Shown here piece after piece: positions 22,333 to 33,378 of a stretch of 64,000 nucleotides of DNA (position 1 is its first letter; every line of letters begins with the position of its first letter). This DNA is from Anniella stebbinsi. Taxonomy: Eukaryota; Chordata; Lepidosauria; Squamata; Anniellidae. A program made the position numbers and the translations under genes. Under the pieces are notes generated by a model that ran no database searches, was not told the origin of the DNA, and saw only the letters and a list, made by a program, of their open reading frames with translations. The stretch covers positions 206,712,517 to 206,776,516 of the forward strand of contig JARDYH010000004.1 in NCBI GenBank assembly GCA_029215795.1, given 5' to 3'.

Positions 22333-22698
22333 AGCTAATGATAAAAACAAAGCTAAGGGCAATAAAATGTACAAAATTTAATACAAAAGAGATAAATTAA
22401 AAAATAACAGTTTTTTTGTTTTTTGTTTTTACAGAGGAGCACTTATGGCTCCAAATTTTACACCCAATGAATTACTAAAATAGTGCGTTCTTTCACGTGG
22501 CCATACACGTTTCGACCAGAAAGTCTTCTTCAGTGGCCACTTGAAAGAAAGCACTAGTTTGGTAATTCATTGGATGTAAAATTTGGGACAATAATTGCTT
22601 CTACGTGAAAAAAAATGACTGTTATTTTCAATTTGACTCTTTTGTATTAAATTTTGAACATTTTATTGCCCTTTAAAATTTGTTTTTATCATTACCAA
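22333..22698. mobile_element. Fold-back repeat, ~165-bp arms
   Basis: The left half (from GCTAATGATAAAAACAAAGC through GGGCAATAAAATG, AAATTTAATACAAAAGAG and ACCCAATGAATTACTAAAAT) is repeated as its reverse complement in the right half, ending TGTTTTTATCATTACC. The loop is about 30 nt (22504-22533). The arms are imperfect, by eye about 80-85% alike. It may be two inverted ends of a retroelement, or a fold-back transposon. The loop carries the ribozyme-like core annotated separately. Confidence 0.75.
22496..22541 (-). ncRNA. Hammerhead-ribozyme-like core
   Basis: On the minus strand the order is stem I GTGGCCA, CTGAAGA (fits CUGANGA), an extra A, GAC-TTTCTG-GTC (3-bp stem II), GAAA, a tiny stem III A-C/G-T with a 2-nt loop, TA (fits the UH cleavage site), then TGGCCAC closing stem I. 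That is the layout of a minimal type I hammerhead, as known from Penelope-like elements and retrozymes. The extra A between CUGANGA and stem II departs from the consensus and may impair activity. This strand is the same as BANK1 transcription, so it would be present in BANK1 pre-mRNA. Confidence 0.5.
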
Positions 22699-22889
22699 GA
22701 GAGAAAACAACAGAACTCCACTTGTCACTCGTAGCTCCCAGCTCAAACCACTACAACGCATCATCAGGGACTTGCAACCCAGTTTGGAAAATGATCCTTA
22801 CCTCCCACAGGCAGTATGTGGGAGGACTTTTCTTGCATACAAACAACCTGCCAATCTCAAACAGTTCCTCAGATACAAAAATGGATCAC

Positions 22890-23490
22890 CCCAGATGTGT
22901 CATGATTTACCTGGAGGAGGGTTTCTCGGATGAGGAAGAGGAGGGGAAGAGCCAGCACAGCAGGCCCCAGCTGGAGCCAGGCAGAGAGCAGGAGACTCCA
23001 GCCAGCAGCACTCCTCTGGAACCATTAGAACAGTAGCCTGGCCCCTCCAATGCCATTCATGGACTCCCCCAAATGCAGGAAGCAGAGCTGGAGATGATTT
23101 ATCCCTCCTAACGGTGTAGGCTCAGTCACAAGCAACAAAGGAGCAAGAAAAGGCCACAGCGTGGGGCTTACCTTAAAAGCAACACTCTCACCTAATTAGC
23201 CAGCTGTGCTGACTAATTACCAGCTATAAATGAGTACGGCTGCAGCCAGATCTCTGCTGCAGACAACAGTGAGTTAACTTCAGCATGTCAACTTGTTTCT
23301 CTGGACCTTACTGATTCCTAGAACCTTGATAACCCACCAGGACCAATCTCCTGGATTCCCCTGACTGGCTTTGACACTTGACACAACTGACTTCTGTGGA
23401 TTGACCTCTAGACTGCTTTTGCCCTCACCCCTGCCTTCTACTACATTATTCAGATTCCCTTGTATGACCTTGGACTTGACTGGCTTCTCT
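22890..23490. repeat. Unclassified repeat-like block
   Basis: GA-rich coding-like start (GATGAGGAAGAGGAGGGGAA), a TATA-like AGCTATAAATGAG at 23223, then Thr/Leu-rich sequence up to the next element. This resembles retroelement leader or LTR-type sequence, but I see no paired terminus. The plus-strand frame ending at 23036 is Glu/Pro-rich and not a recognisable protein. Confidence 0.35.
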
Positions 23491-23492
23491 CT

Positions 23493-24077
23493 TTGGGCCT
23501 TTTGACACCATACGGGTGTAGAGAGAGGGAGGGAGGGGTGGCGATGACCCCAGAAGTACCTGCTTCTGGGATTGTTGCTCTAATCCACATAGGAAGTGCG
23601 ATGACACAGCTTCCTCCCAGGCTGTTGCATGTTGCGGCCGCCTTTTTTTTTTGCTCCGGATCCACGAGGAGCACACTTGCACTCCAATGAAAAGGTAAGT
23701 GTTTTTCTTTTCTTTTTTTTAAAAAAACACCAAACCAGGGCCCCACCCCCCTCCCTGCCATCCCAGGGGTGGCAAAATTGTTGCCCCGCCTTCTCCTGAT
23801 GGGCACGGAGCCATACAGTGCTGCTCCATGCCCATTTTTGCTGCCATGCTTACTCACAAGTAAGTGCGGCAGCAGCCGGGATGGGCAGCCACATCTCCCG
23901 CGGTCTCGGGACGTTCCAGGGACCACGGGAAGAATTGGGTTTCCCCAGGAATCTCTTAGCCCAGGGGAAACCCGTGCCTGCCGCACCTGCCCCCAGAACT
24001 CCCAGTGTATCATTTGGACTCACAGGGAGTACTGAGGGACACACCCGCTACAAAAGGCCGGTGTAGGAACAGCCTTT
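23493..24077 (-). mobile_element. Non-autonomous DNA element, GGTGTAG ends
   Basis: From GGCCTTTTGACACC to GGCCGGTGTAGGAACAGCC, with imperfect inverted termini. Possible 3-bp TTT flanks on both sides are too short to be convincing. It shares internal blocks with 1772-2148 and 60541-61001. Confidence 0.6.
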
Positions 24078-24429
24078 GTTTACACCTGGGACTATCTGAG
24101 CCAGCTGCCCCTTTTGAATCTAGTCTATTGCATGAAGGACAAGATCCATTTATTATTCCCCACTTAGATATTTAGTGTCCCTGGTTAACCAGTGTATGTA
24201 GCTCAGCCAATCGCTGCACATCTGAACTCCAGCTGAAATCAGTAGGCCAGTGGGTGCAACTGTGGACATTGGCACAGCTCACTAATTTTAGGCTCTGGTC
24301 TTACGGTGGCAGGGTGGGTGGGTAGCGCTTTAGATGTACATATTTATTATATCAATTATGAAGCACATAATTAATATTTCTCTTCTCCCTGCCCACCCCC
24401 ACACTGCCATTCCATGTTTTACCACATCT

Positions 24430-24845
24430 TTTACGTTCCTGATATATTAGAGCAAAGAACACACCAAGACAGTCGGAAAAGCACTCACGGTTCAGCTATT
24501 CAACAATGGAGACTCAGATTATGATCGATAGCTCTAATGGAAAAGTTAACCAACACACATAGGGCATACAGAAATGTGCAAGAAGGGGATATCTTCAACC
24601 TGACTTGGAGGGATTTTATAAACTTTATGATACAGCACAAAAAGGTAGATCAACCACCACAGTCACACAGTCTTTCATGGAAAAAAAGATAAGAGATCAG
24701 ACAAACAACACAATTGTACAGTATATAACAAGGATCAGGAATAAAGATGTACGGCTATTCTTATTGAGATCTCACGTTGTTAAGTTTTTTTTAAAAAGTA
24801 TTGTTTAAATTTGAAAAACCAATAAAAATATATTAAAAAAGTAGC
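24430..24845 (+). mobile_element. L1 LINE 3' fragment
   Basis: A frame-broken reading gives TWRDFINFMIQHKKVDQPPQ at 24603-24662, like the C-terminal end of L1 ORF2. The 3' end, GAAAAACCAATAAAAATATA followed by A-rich sequence, is the classic L1 poly(A)-signal tail. No intact frame. Confidence 0.6.
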
Positions 24846-25242
24846 AAATAGTCTGAGAATGCGCAAGTTTCACATTTTTATCTGGAGGAATAAAACGGAA
24901 TTTGCTGTTGCTGCCCTGTTGCGAAACACATTTGCTTCAGAATAAGTACCACTTGGTTGTAGAAAGGGATAAAGATCTTTGTAAAGTAAAAACTATCAAA
25001 TGAACATCTGGCCCCATGCGCATGCCCGGCCTGCTGCCCCCTCACTATTTTGTTTGTTTGTTTTTAATAAGAAGAAATAAAAGATGCTGCGACAACCAGC
25101 AGCTGATCTGATGGGCCACAGCATGCCCATGATGGCTGAGGCACTAATGCCTGGCCTGATCGCCATCATAATTTGGGGTACTTAGGCCCCGTGACCCATC
25201 CCCAGCTGCAGTTCCAGGTTTTGGAGGGTCCTTGGTCAAGTC

Positions 25243-25561
25243 CAGGGTGACCATATGGAAGGGAGGACAAGGCTCTTATTTCTTTAACAGTTGTATAGAA
25301 AAGGGAACTTCAGCAGGTGTCATTTCCATGCATGCAGCACCTGGTGAAATTCCCTCTTCAGCACAACAGTTAAAGCTGCAGGCACTATACTAGAGTGACA
25401 GATACAAAAGAGGGCAGGGCTCCTGCAGCTTTAACTATTGTGATGAAGAGGGAATTTCACCAGGAGCTGCATGCATATCAATGACACCTGCAGAAATTAT
25501 CTTTTCTACACAACTGTTAAAGATACAGGAGCCCTGTCCTCCTTTCCATAGGGTCACCCTA
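25243..25561. mobile_element. Long-inverted-repeat hAT MITE, copy 3
   Basis: 319 bp from CAGGGTGACCATATGG to ATAGGGTCACCCTA. The spacer is the long version, with CACTATACTAGAGTGAC before AGATACAAAAG. The duplication is not clear. Confidence 0.8.
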
Positions 25562-25630
25562 TCTCAAGACATCTTCAACAGCTCTCCCTCAGGAAGTCTC
25601 CCTTCCCACCACCATTGTCACCAGTTGCTA

Positions 25631-25685
25631 TTCCTCCTCCTCCTCCTCCTCCTCCTCCTCCTCCTCCTCCTCCTCCTCCTCCTCC
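25631..25685. repeat. (TCC)n microsatellite
   Basis: About 18 TCC units on the plus strand. Polypurine on the other strand, able to form triplex DNA. The poly-Pro/poly-Leu frames over it are artefacts. Confidence 0.95.
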
Positions 25686-26781
25686 GTCTCATCATTGCCA
25701 CCAGGCAGAGGAGCAAGTTAGCAAGGGGGCAGTGCCATCTACTTCTCTTTCTCACCACCGCTGTTGCCTGGGCCTGTGTGAGAGGCAAGTGAAAGAGCAG
25801 GTAGCAGCGATGAAGAGCAGGAACAGCTCCAGGAGGCTCTCGCCCAGTGGGCCCCTGCTGGAGTTTGAGCCCTTGGCTGGTGCCCAACTAGGCCTACCCT
25901 TGATGCTGGCCCTGCCCAACTGCACCACAGACGGTGGACTAGGTTGTAGCTCTTATTCGCAAGCTATGGGCCAAGCTAGACATGACAGTAAACATGCAAT
26001 TGGAAACCGCATCGGGGTTTTAAAACAAATGTCATAGCGGGAGTGTGACCAGCCCACCACCACATTTCCATCAAATGTTTGCAGTGTGTGGGAAGGGAAG
26101 GTTTAACCCTTCCTTCCCCAGCTGCAATCCTGATGAAAATTGCTCTGCCACAGCACAGCTTTTAGCCTTGGGGAGCTGGGGCAGAGAAGGCGGGGAGAGG
26201 TCTCCCATTGTTTTAAAGCAAAGCTGCAGCTGGCTCTGCAATCTCACCCAATCCATAAACAGAAGATTCTCTGTATTAAGCTAGCAATTTCTCCCTAAGA
26301 TTGCTCCTTGCTATTATTGGAACATGTCATATCTGATGCAATATATACTACCAGACACTTCTACCTATTGTCTCTTAATTCTCCTTTTTTTTTTTTTTTA
26401 AATCAGGGTCTAGTTCTGCATTTATTCTTACTCATGCCAGGCACAAAATGAAACATAAAAAGAAATGAGTTCAAATGAGAATTTGAAACACACGCACACA
26501 GTGCATGGCAAACACAACTGAAAAGACCCATGGCAATTTTTATTTTACTGTAGTTTCTTGGAGAAATATTTAGCAGCTTCTCCTAGGTTTTGAACATTTC
26601 CATGTAGAACCTGGTCAGTCTCCCCCATGATAGTCAGATGTATTGTATTTCTATTTAAATTATAGTTATTTCTTCTATATTTTCCTTTTTACATATAAAT
26701 TACTGTATGTAAATACTATGCAAATAGATACACTTTTTTTAGTGATGCATTTCTTCTTTTTAGGCAATATGCAAATGGCCA

Positions 26782-26869
26782 CCTTAGCAACTCTCCAGAT
26801 GTTTTGGCCCACAATTCCCATCAGCCTTGGCTAGCATAACCAATGGTGTGGAATGATAGGAGTTGTGGG
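26782..26869. mobile_element. Palindromic MITE, left part only
   Basis: CTCTCCAGATGTTTTGGCCC-ACAATTCCCATCAGCC leads into GAATGATAGGAGTTGTGGG, and then stops where the element at 26870 begins. The far arm is missing. Confidence 0.65.
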
Positions 26870-28919
26870 TAGGGCTGTGCACAGATCCGGATCCGGATCC
26901 TGAATCCGAAGCGGATCGGGGTGATTCGGACCTCCAAAAACTGGATACGAATCAGATTGGGGGAGGTCCAAACAATCTGGATCGAATCGGTTCAGTCCAA
27001 ATCAATCTGGATTGATCTGCAGATTTGGACGCCATTTTAAGTGTTTTTCCCCATAGGGTTTCATTGGGGGAAAGAAGAAACACCTATAACTGTTTTATTT
27101 TTAAAGATAGAAACATGAAACTTGGGCACATTGCAGATGGCCTGGAGCTACTCATGTGTGGCAAATTTTGTGTGTTTTGTGGCTATGAATTTTTAAAAAA
27201 TCAAATTTTAAAAAATTCCTTGCGAGGAAACGCCTGCACCTCTGTCTCTGAAATTTGCCACACATGAGTACCTACAGCCCATCTGTGAGGTCCCCAACGT
27301 TCATGTGTGTATATTGAAAAATGAGAAAGTTATAGCACTTCTGGATTGCCTGGAAAATTGCATTTTAAAAAATCCTTGTGAGTAAATGCCTGCACCTATA
27401 TTTCTGAAATTTGGCACACATGAGTACCTACATGTCGGATGTAAAGTGTTTCATGGACAATTCACAAGGCAGTCCTTGTGAATTGTAAGTTGAAAGATTG
27501 GGAATTGTTGTGAGAATGTCTGTGTCTCTGTAAGCTTATCTGTTGCTGTTTCTCATGGGAGGCTTGCTAGCCGAGGCCTTGAGTTTCCTTGAGAACAAGA
27601 GATTGTTTAGAAAAGGTGGGGGCAATCTTGCAAGCTGTCTCTCACAAAGTGTCATCATCAAGAGGAAGTTGAATGCCACCCTGTTGGCACATGAGTTTGG
27701 GTTACAGGCCTGAGGTCCTGTCTGTCAAGTGGCTTGGAATAGCCAGCCTCCAGGCTATAAGAGGAATGAGCAAAGGGGAGGACCTTTGCTAGGAATCATC
27801 TGATCTACGCTTGCCATGAAACTCCTCATGTTTGGGACTCTATCTGTTTGGAGATGTTGGATGCACTCTGTACATGTTCTGTTGCTATTTGGACTTGGAA
27901 TTTCTAAGGACTGTGCCATGGAAAATGCTCTGAGGCTTTTCATAGACTTGGACTTGCTGTTACTGTTTCTGGATCATGTTCTATGGTCTGAGAGAGGGCT
28001 TTCCCTGGATGGAGCCAAAGTACGGACACATGGAAAGCTTCCTAGGCTGATCGTTGTGTTTCTGGATTGTGTGTGTGTGTGACTTGCGAGAGAGCCTTCC
28101 TCAGAGCCAAAGTTACAGGCAAGGGAGGTTTCCTAGGTCAAAGAGATTCTGGCCCTGATATCTTGCTTACGTGATCAGCTCAGTGTTTTCCGGCAGGCTG
28201 AGTCTGATTCGTGCAAGATGGATCTGTTTTGCCAAGCTTCATGCATCCCTGTCCTGGAGTTTCTCCTTGGGCTCTGCTCTTGTTCTTGATGAGTCTCTGT
28301 GTGTCGCTCCTGATGACTGCTCACATGGGACAGGGGCAACCCTACACGTCTCTCCTCGAGTGATTGCTGTTCTGGTTCACATCAAGCTGTTGTACCTGAA
28401 GCTATCTGGCCTTCATCAGCTTTATGTGTATGTATGCAGAAATGAAACCATTATACTTGAATTACGTATGATTTCACAAATAAAGGAGTCTCACCATTTG
28501 GAGTGTGTTGTCAGTTTGCCTAAGTTCGTGAGCAGAAGCCTGGAGTTGGGCTGTGTCATGATACTACATGCCATCTGCAATGTGCCCAACTTTCATGTGT
28601 GTATCTTGAAAAATAAAGAAGTTATAGGCGTTTCTTGATCATTTCCCAAAAATTCATAGCCACTACCCGCTTGTACCTATGTTTCTGAAATTTTGCACAC
28701 ATGAGTACCTGCAGCTCATCTGCAATGTGCCCAAAATTCATTTTTATATCTTTCAAAATAAAGAAGTTATAGCCCTTTCTTCCCCCCAATGCAAGTCTAT
28801 GGGGAAAATGTGGCATCCGAATTTTGATTCAGAGATCCGAATCTCGCTTCGGATCTAGATCCGAATTGGATCGGGGAGGTCCAAATCGATCCAAAGCCAA
28901 TCGGGCCCGATTCGGACCT
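26870..28919. mobile_element. hAT-like non-autonomous element with internal LTR insertion
   Basis: Starts TAGGGCTGTGCACAGATCCGG. The subterminal sequence is full of GGATC/GATCCG words (26880-27020), mirrored at the other end by 28835-28917. Internal blocks such as TTCTGAAATTTGCCACACAT-GAGTACCTACAG and AATAAAGAAGTTATAG repeat 3-4 times. The right terminus is missing. The block from 27433 to 28558 is a separate insertion. Confidence 0.65.
27433..28558 (+). mobile_element. Solo-LTR-like insertion
   Basis: An ~1.13-kb block begins TGTCGGATG and ends GGCTGTGTCA. It interrupts the repeat GAGTACCTACA|TGCCATCTGC, with CTACA at 27428-27432 and again at 28564-28568. TG...CA termini, a CTATAAGAGG box (27755) and AATAAA (28479-28484) suggest an endogenous-retrovirus LTR. 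The five bases between CA and the second CTACA, and the long TATA-to-AATAAA distance (about 720 bp), are odd. No viral coding sequence is present. It is antisense to BANK1. Confidence 0.5.
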
Positions 28920-29204
28920 GTATCTTTAACAGTTGTTTAAAAAAGGGAATTTCAGCAGGTGTCATTTGTATGCATACAGCACCTGGTGAAATTCCCTCTT
29001 CATCACAACAGTTAAAGCTGAAGGAGCCCTGCGCTCTTGACCAGATACAAAAGAGAGCAGGGCTCCTGCAGCTTTAACTGTTGTGATGAAGAGGGAATTT
29101 CACCAGGTGTTGCATGCATACAAATGACATCTGCTGAAATTCCCTTTTCTATGCAACTGCTAAAGAAACAGGATCCCTGTCCTCCTTTCCATATGGTCAC
29201 CCTA
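28919..29204. mobile_element. Long-inverted-repeat hAT MITE, copy 4 (5'-deleted)
   Basis: Begins within the left arm at TGTATCTTTAACAGTTG, having lost about 45 bp of the terminus. The right end CCATATGGTCACCCTA is intact. The spacer reads GACCAGATACAAAAG. It abuts the broken end of the preceding element. Confidence 0.8.
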
Positions 29205-29901
29205 TGCTTGCTGCATAATATGTATGCCTGTCCATACTTCTTACAAGGGAGTACCCAAAGGTTAGGAGAAGTTGCTAAAAAGAAAAAGAGAAAACAAGGT
29301 ATTTCATCAAGAAAATACAGTAAGAGCAGTCATTGTCACAGGCCTTTTCTTGCCTTCCTTACTAATGTGACATCACCATCATCATTACTATGCAATTAAA
29401 TCTTGTGCTTAATAACACACTTTTTAATACTGCACTCTAGATATTTAATGATTGTTTGGTATAACGATCACTATTAGCTAGTAATATAAATCTTGTCATC
29501 ACTTAGCATCCTTTAGTGCACTTCTGCGACAACCCAGCTATTGAGCTGAAGGCAAAGAAGCCTCCTAAGATGGTGTCCCTGATTGCTAATTAAAAACAGG
29601 TACAGATCTTCAGCTATGTAAATAGGTCCTGATTCCCAGAAATGAACTGCATGGGGAACTGTATTGTGAAACAGCAGCTGTCCACAGTAAGCAGTAAGTG
29701 GGTTAGAAGGTTCCTTGGGGATTTATCATGTTGACAAGTAGCAACTCAGTAGATGGAACATTAAGCAAATTCTACAATGGTACAAGAATTGGTTTTATAA
29801 ACACTCTGGGCATATGCAGATTACAGACTTAAGCTGGTTTAATAGTTATTCTTTCTTCCCTTGGAATTCTGCCCCCTGTGGTTCTGCGAAGAGGCTGATG
29901 A

Positions 29902-29992
29902 TGCAATCCTGCATATGTCTATTCAAAAGTAAGCTCCAGTGAGTTCAACTGGACACACTCCCAAGTAAGTGAGTTTAGGAATGCAGCCTATA
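29902..29992. mobile_element. Palindromic short repeat, GCAATCCT family
   Basis: ATGCAATCCTGCATATGTC, then CAAAAGTAAGCTCCAGTGAG, then CACTCCCAAGTAAGTGAGTT and GGAATGCAGCC. Confidence 0.65.
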
Positions 29993-30833
29993 GCAGATGT
30001 TTCAGCGCTCTATCCATACCAAACTATCATTCTCAGGATTCCTTGGGGTGGAGCAGGAGGGGCATCAGAGTTCATGTATTATGAAACAGATCTAAACTTG
30101 CAGTAAAGGTCAAACCTCGTTTTGCTAAAGCTATGAAATTGAATGGAGATTATCAAGCAGCCAGTACCCAAGGAATTTCCTTGACTGTGAACTTTTCCAG
30201 AATTTGGAATGTTTGAGAAGTTGGTGGAAGTATATTAGAACACATAATTAAATGGTCCTTTAATTTAGACTAAAAAAATGAGACAATAGAGGATATGCAA
30301 GATGGTGTGGGTGGGGGAAGAAGGCTTTGTTATGGAGCTAGTATCCATAACAAAGCACACTAGCCAATGATTTTTGGAACATGATGTCAGGATCCTGACG
30401 TGACCGAGACCCTAGTAGAACTCCTTTGAGGAAGATGTGTAGGACCTCACAGAGAACCTCAGTACAACTGAGGACCTGGAAGAACCCACTATAGTCCCAA
30501 GGCAGCCTGAAATACCAAATCTCATGGGATTCATCTGTCCCTAATTTGGAGACAACTTTTGCCCCCCAAGCCCCACCAATTTTGAGCCAACATTTCTCTA
30601 CAGGGAACTTTCAGCTCAGCAGATGACCGACACTACCAAGTGTAACGGTGCAGGTCACGTCTTGTGGTGGTTGGGGACAGTGGAACCTATTGGAACTGTC
30701 AGCGCCACAATCTGTTAAGCAGTACAAGTGTCAGGAGCAGCATCTGCACACTCTTGGGGGCAGGATACAGGGTTGTTTCCTTACAGCAATTTTAAGTTCT
30801 ATGGATGGAGATCTAAAAGGGTGATCATTAGGG

Positions 30834-31246
30834 ATGGATATATCTATCAATGCCATTTCTCCCTTAGGTTCTCATTTTTCCAATTTTAAGTTCAGTTCTT
30901 CTTGAACTCTGAGAACTTCTCCAGTCTTCACTTTGGTTTATCACAAACTTAGAGGTTGTTTTTTTAAAAAATCCCATCAATTTCATAAGCATTTTTGTGC
31001 ACATGTCTCCTAATACATGCATTTTGTATGCATTTTTCCTAATATATAATTTTTTTTGCAGGCAATCTTTCTAATAGAATGCATTGTGTAAATATTTTGC
31101 TGATTACATACACAGTTTTGTAAAAAGAAAAAAACGACTGAAGAACTTCATACCAAAATTTGGAGATGTGTGAATTTTGAAGGGTAACCGAATTTCAGTT
31201 TGCATACTTATGAAAAATGGAAATGGAACAATTCCGCCCTCCCTCA
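30834..31246. mobile_element. Candidate hAT-like element, TAGGGATGGAT end
   Basis: TTAGGGATGGATATATC at one end and CCTCATCCCTA at the other, with AT-rich contents including ACATGCATTTTGTATGCATT. 46650-46880 is a related antisense fragment (ending ATCCATCC). Confidence 0.45.
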
Positions 31247-31332
31247 TCCCTAGGATCAGTGTATGGAAACCTGTTTCTGTATGATGATTTCCCTTGCATG
31301 ATTGGGTTGAATATCATAAGCAACCCTTTTAG

Positions 31333-31745
31333 CATTGGGGCCAAACTAGCCATGCACAGATGTCACTGTGAGCTCTTTCAAATGGGGGAAAATCACGTTT
31401 CCCTACTGCCATTCTTGCTTCCTACTTCTCTTCCAGGATGGGGACAAGAAGAATCACACAGGGGAGAAAGGGGAAGAAAGCGCATGGCCCATTCAGTGTA
31501 GTGGGACAGTGCCCTCTAGTGGGTGTTTTATAGTGAAACTTCTGTACAAGGCAAGAAATAGCAACAAATGTCACTATAGCTCAGAAGAGTCACTTTTTTT
31601 GAGGATTATTCTACAATGAAAAAAACGATGGAAGGAGCGGGAGACCAGCAGGGATGCACAGGAGGAACATGGCATCATCAAAATGACCCGCAAAGATCCG
31701 TGAGTGGTCAGTCACAAGCGTGTGATAAAACACTTGTCTAAAGAA
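31333..31745 (-). mobile_element. hAT-like non-autonomous element, GGGCCAAACTAG start
   Basis: From GGGGCCAAACTAGCCATG through GGGGACAAGAAGAATCAC, GGCCCATTCAGTG and CCGTGAGTGGTCAGTC to AAAACACTTGTCTAAAGAAG. The block order matches 9795-10150. A short relative of the start (GGGCCAAGCTAGACATGA) is at 25968. Confidence 0.55.
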
Positions 31746-32494
31746 GCTTTCTGTCTAGTTTCACTTTTGCCTTAGGCAGCATCTAGTAGAAGTTAACTTG
31801 TATTGTGATGCCATGGTATTCTCCATTTCCTCCTCTCTGTTTCCCATCATTGGCTGATGATGACAGAGGGTGGAGAAATACCAGGGCCCAGTTTCTTTTT
31901 TAGACACAATAACATCCTCCAATATTGGGAGAGTGTTGCATATATTTAAATCTAATTGCTCTATAAAAGTGATGTCCAAATAAAGCACTGTGGTTGATTT
32001 CCAGAGATGGGAAAAGAGCATCTACACTGCTCTTTCCGGTTCTGGTCTTTCTACTTCATGGACGATGCAAACATTAAAATCATTCCAAGTTTTCTCCCAT
32101 CTCCATTCTCAAGAATGATAGCAGGGGCAGGAAGGGTTATGAGCAAAGAAGAGAAATGTTTTCCCAATACTGCACGAAAAGACAAAATGAACAATTATTT
32201 TTATAACATAGTAGAATTATGATGAGTGCTTCCTTGACCTTTTTAGAGTTGACTGCCTAATATTGATTGAAATGAGTTTGACAGTTTTCAGCTATGGAAG
32301 ATAACACATCGTTTGTCTTTCTTAACTCAGAGTAGTGGGAATTTTTTTTTTTAGGAACAGATAAAAGCCCTATTCACACTACCTCAAAATGTGTGAGGAG
32401 TGTATATGGCAGCGGAGATGGGGGGCCACATTATCCCACCTCCCAAGCATCTGTCCCCAACTCACCCCGGCAATCCGAGTCTGCTATGTATGGG

Positions 32495-32810
32495 TAGGGT
32501 GACCATATGGAAAGGAGGACAGAGTTCCTGTATCTTTAACAGTCATATTGAAAGGGGAATTTCAGCAGGTGTCATTTGTATGCATGTAGCACCTGGTGAA
32601 TTTCCTCTTCATTACAACAGTTAAAGCTGCAGGAGCTCTGCCCTCTTTTGTATCTGGTCACTCTAGTACAGCTCTTGCAGCGTTAACTGTTGTGATGGAG
32701 GGAATTTCAGCAGGTGCAACATGCATACAAATGACACCTGCTAAAATTCCCTAGTCTTTCCAAAATACCACACAACTGTCAGCAGAACCTTGCCCTCACT
32801 TTCCGCAGGA
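32495..32810. mobile_element. Long-inverted-repeat hAT MITE, copy 5
   Basis: The left end TAGGGTGACCATATGG is intact. The long spacer TATCTGGTCACTCTAGTACAG is in the opposite orientation to copy 3. The right arm degrades after AAATTCCCTAG, so that terminus is lost or very diverged. Confidence 0.78.
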
Positions 32811-33378
32811 TAACTACAACTGCCAGTTCCTTAACTGTCATTTCCCAACTGCTCTTTTCCACCTAGCTTGAATCCCCAGCCAATCAGTATCAAGTTTACC
32901 TGATCCAGACCCCATCTACCAATAATTCAAGGCAATTACCTTATTCAGAATGTCACTAAACAACTACTACACAGACTTTTGACAGTAACAAAGCAAGGCC
33001 GCAAGCCTACTCACATACATTGTAGCCCACAGAAGCCATACAAAGTAAACATTATACAACAACAACAGTTATATTCAGGGCATTTCTTCCCACAGAGTAT
33101 AAATGCATAGAATTTGAAAAGCATTGGCCTGATCTGAACAACCATTAACATTCAGTTGAATGCCAATCAGCTGCGTGCCAGTTTGATGGATGAGTGCTCA
33201 ATCACCCAGGAAGTAGTTCATAATAAAATATATAGGCTTGGATCCTAAAATACATTAAGGGTGTTCACAAAATGAATGTTTCCTGTCCTATTCTGCTTCC
33301 TGCAGCAACGTGTCCCCACCCCCACTCCGAAAAGTCTTTTAAGTTATAATTATAGAGCATCCCTTATTACCAACTCAC

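Larger units (their letters stand above)
20930..33370 (-). other. BANK1: BANK1 intron, 12.4 kb
   Basis: This holds a palindromic MITE (21786-21893), a GCATAAATG-type repeat (22020-22270), the fold-back with the hammerhead-like core (22333-22698), an unclassified repeat (22890-23490), a GGTGTAG-ended element (23493-24077), an L1 3' end (24430-24845), long-inverted-repeat hAT copies (25243, 28919, 32495), a TCC microsatellite, and a hAT-like element carrying a solo-LTR-like insertion (26870-28919). If BANK1 has an unseen small exon that restores phase, it should be here. I scanned 29400-30800 and 31760-32480 on the minus strand without finding one. Confidence 0.55.

Noticed and set aside
23450..24013. 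187-aa minus-strand open frame, the longest in the window
   Set aside because: It covers a non-autonomous DNA element present in other copies with broken frames; no recognised domain.
25615..26037. Poly-proline open frame
   Set aside because: Created by the (TCC)n microsatellite; no protein similarity outside it.
28171..28638. 155-aa plus-strand open frame
   Set aside because: Falls in the solo-LTR-like block; chance frame, not a recognised viral or cellular protein.
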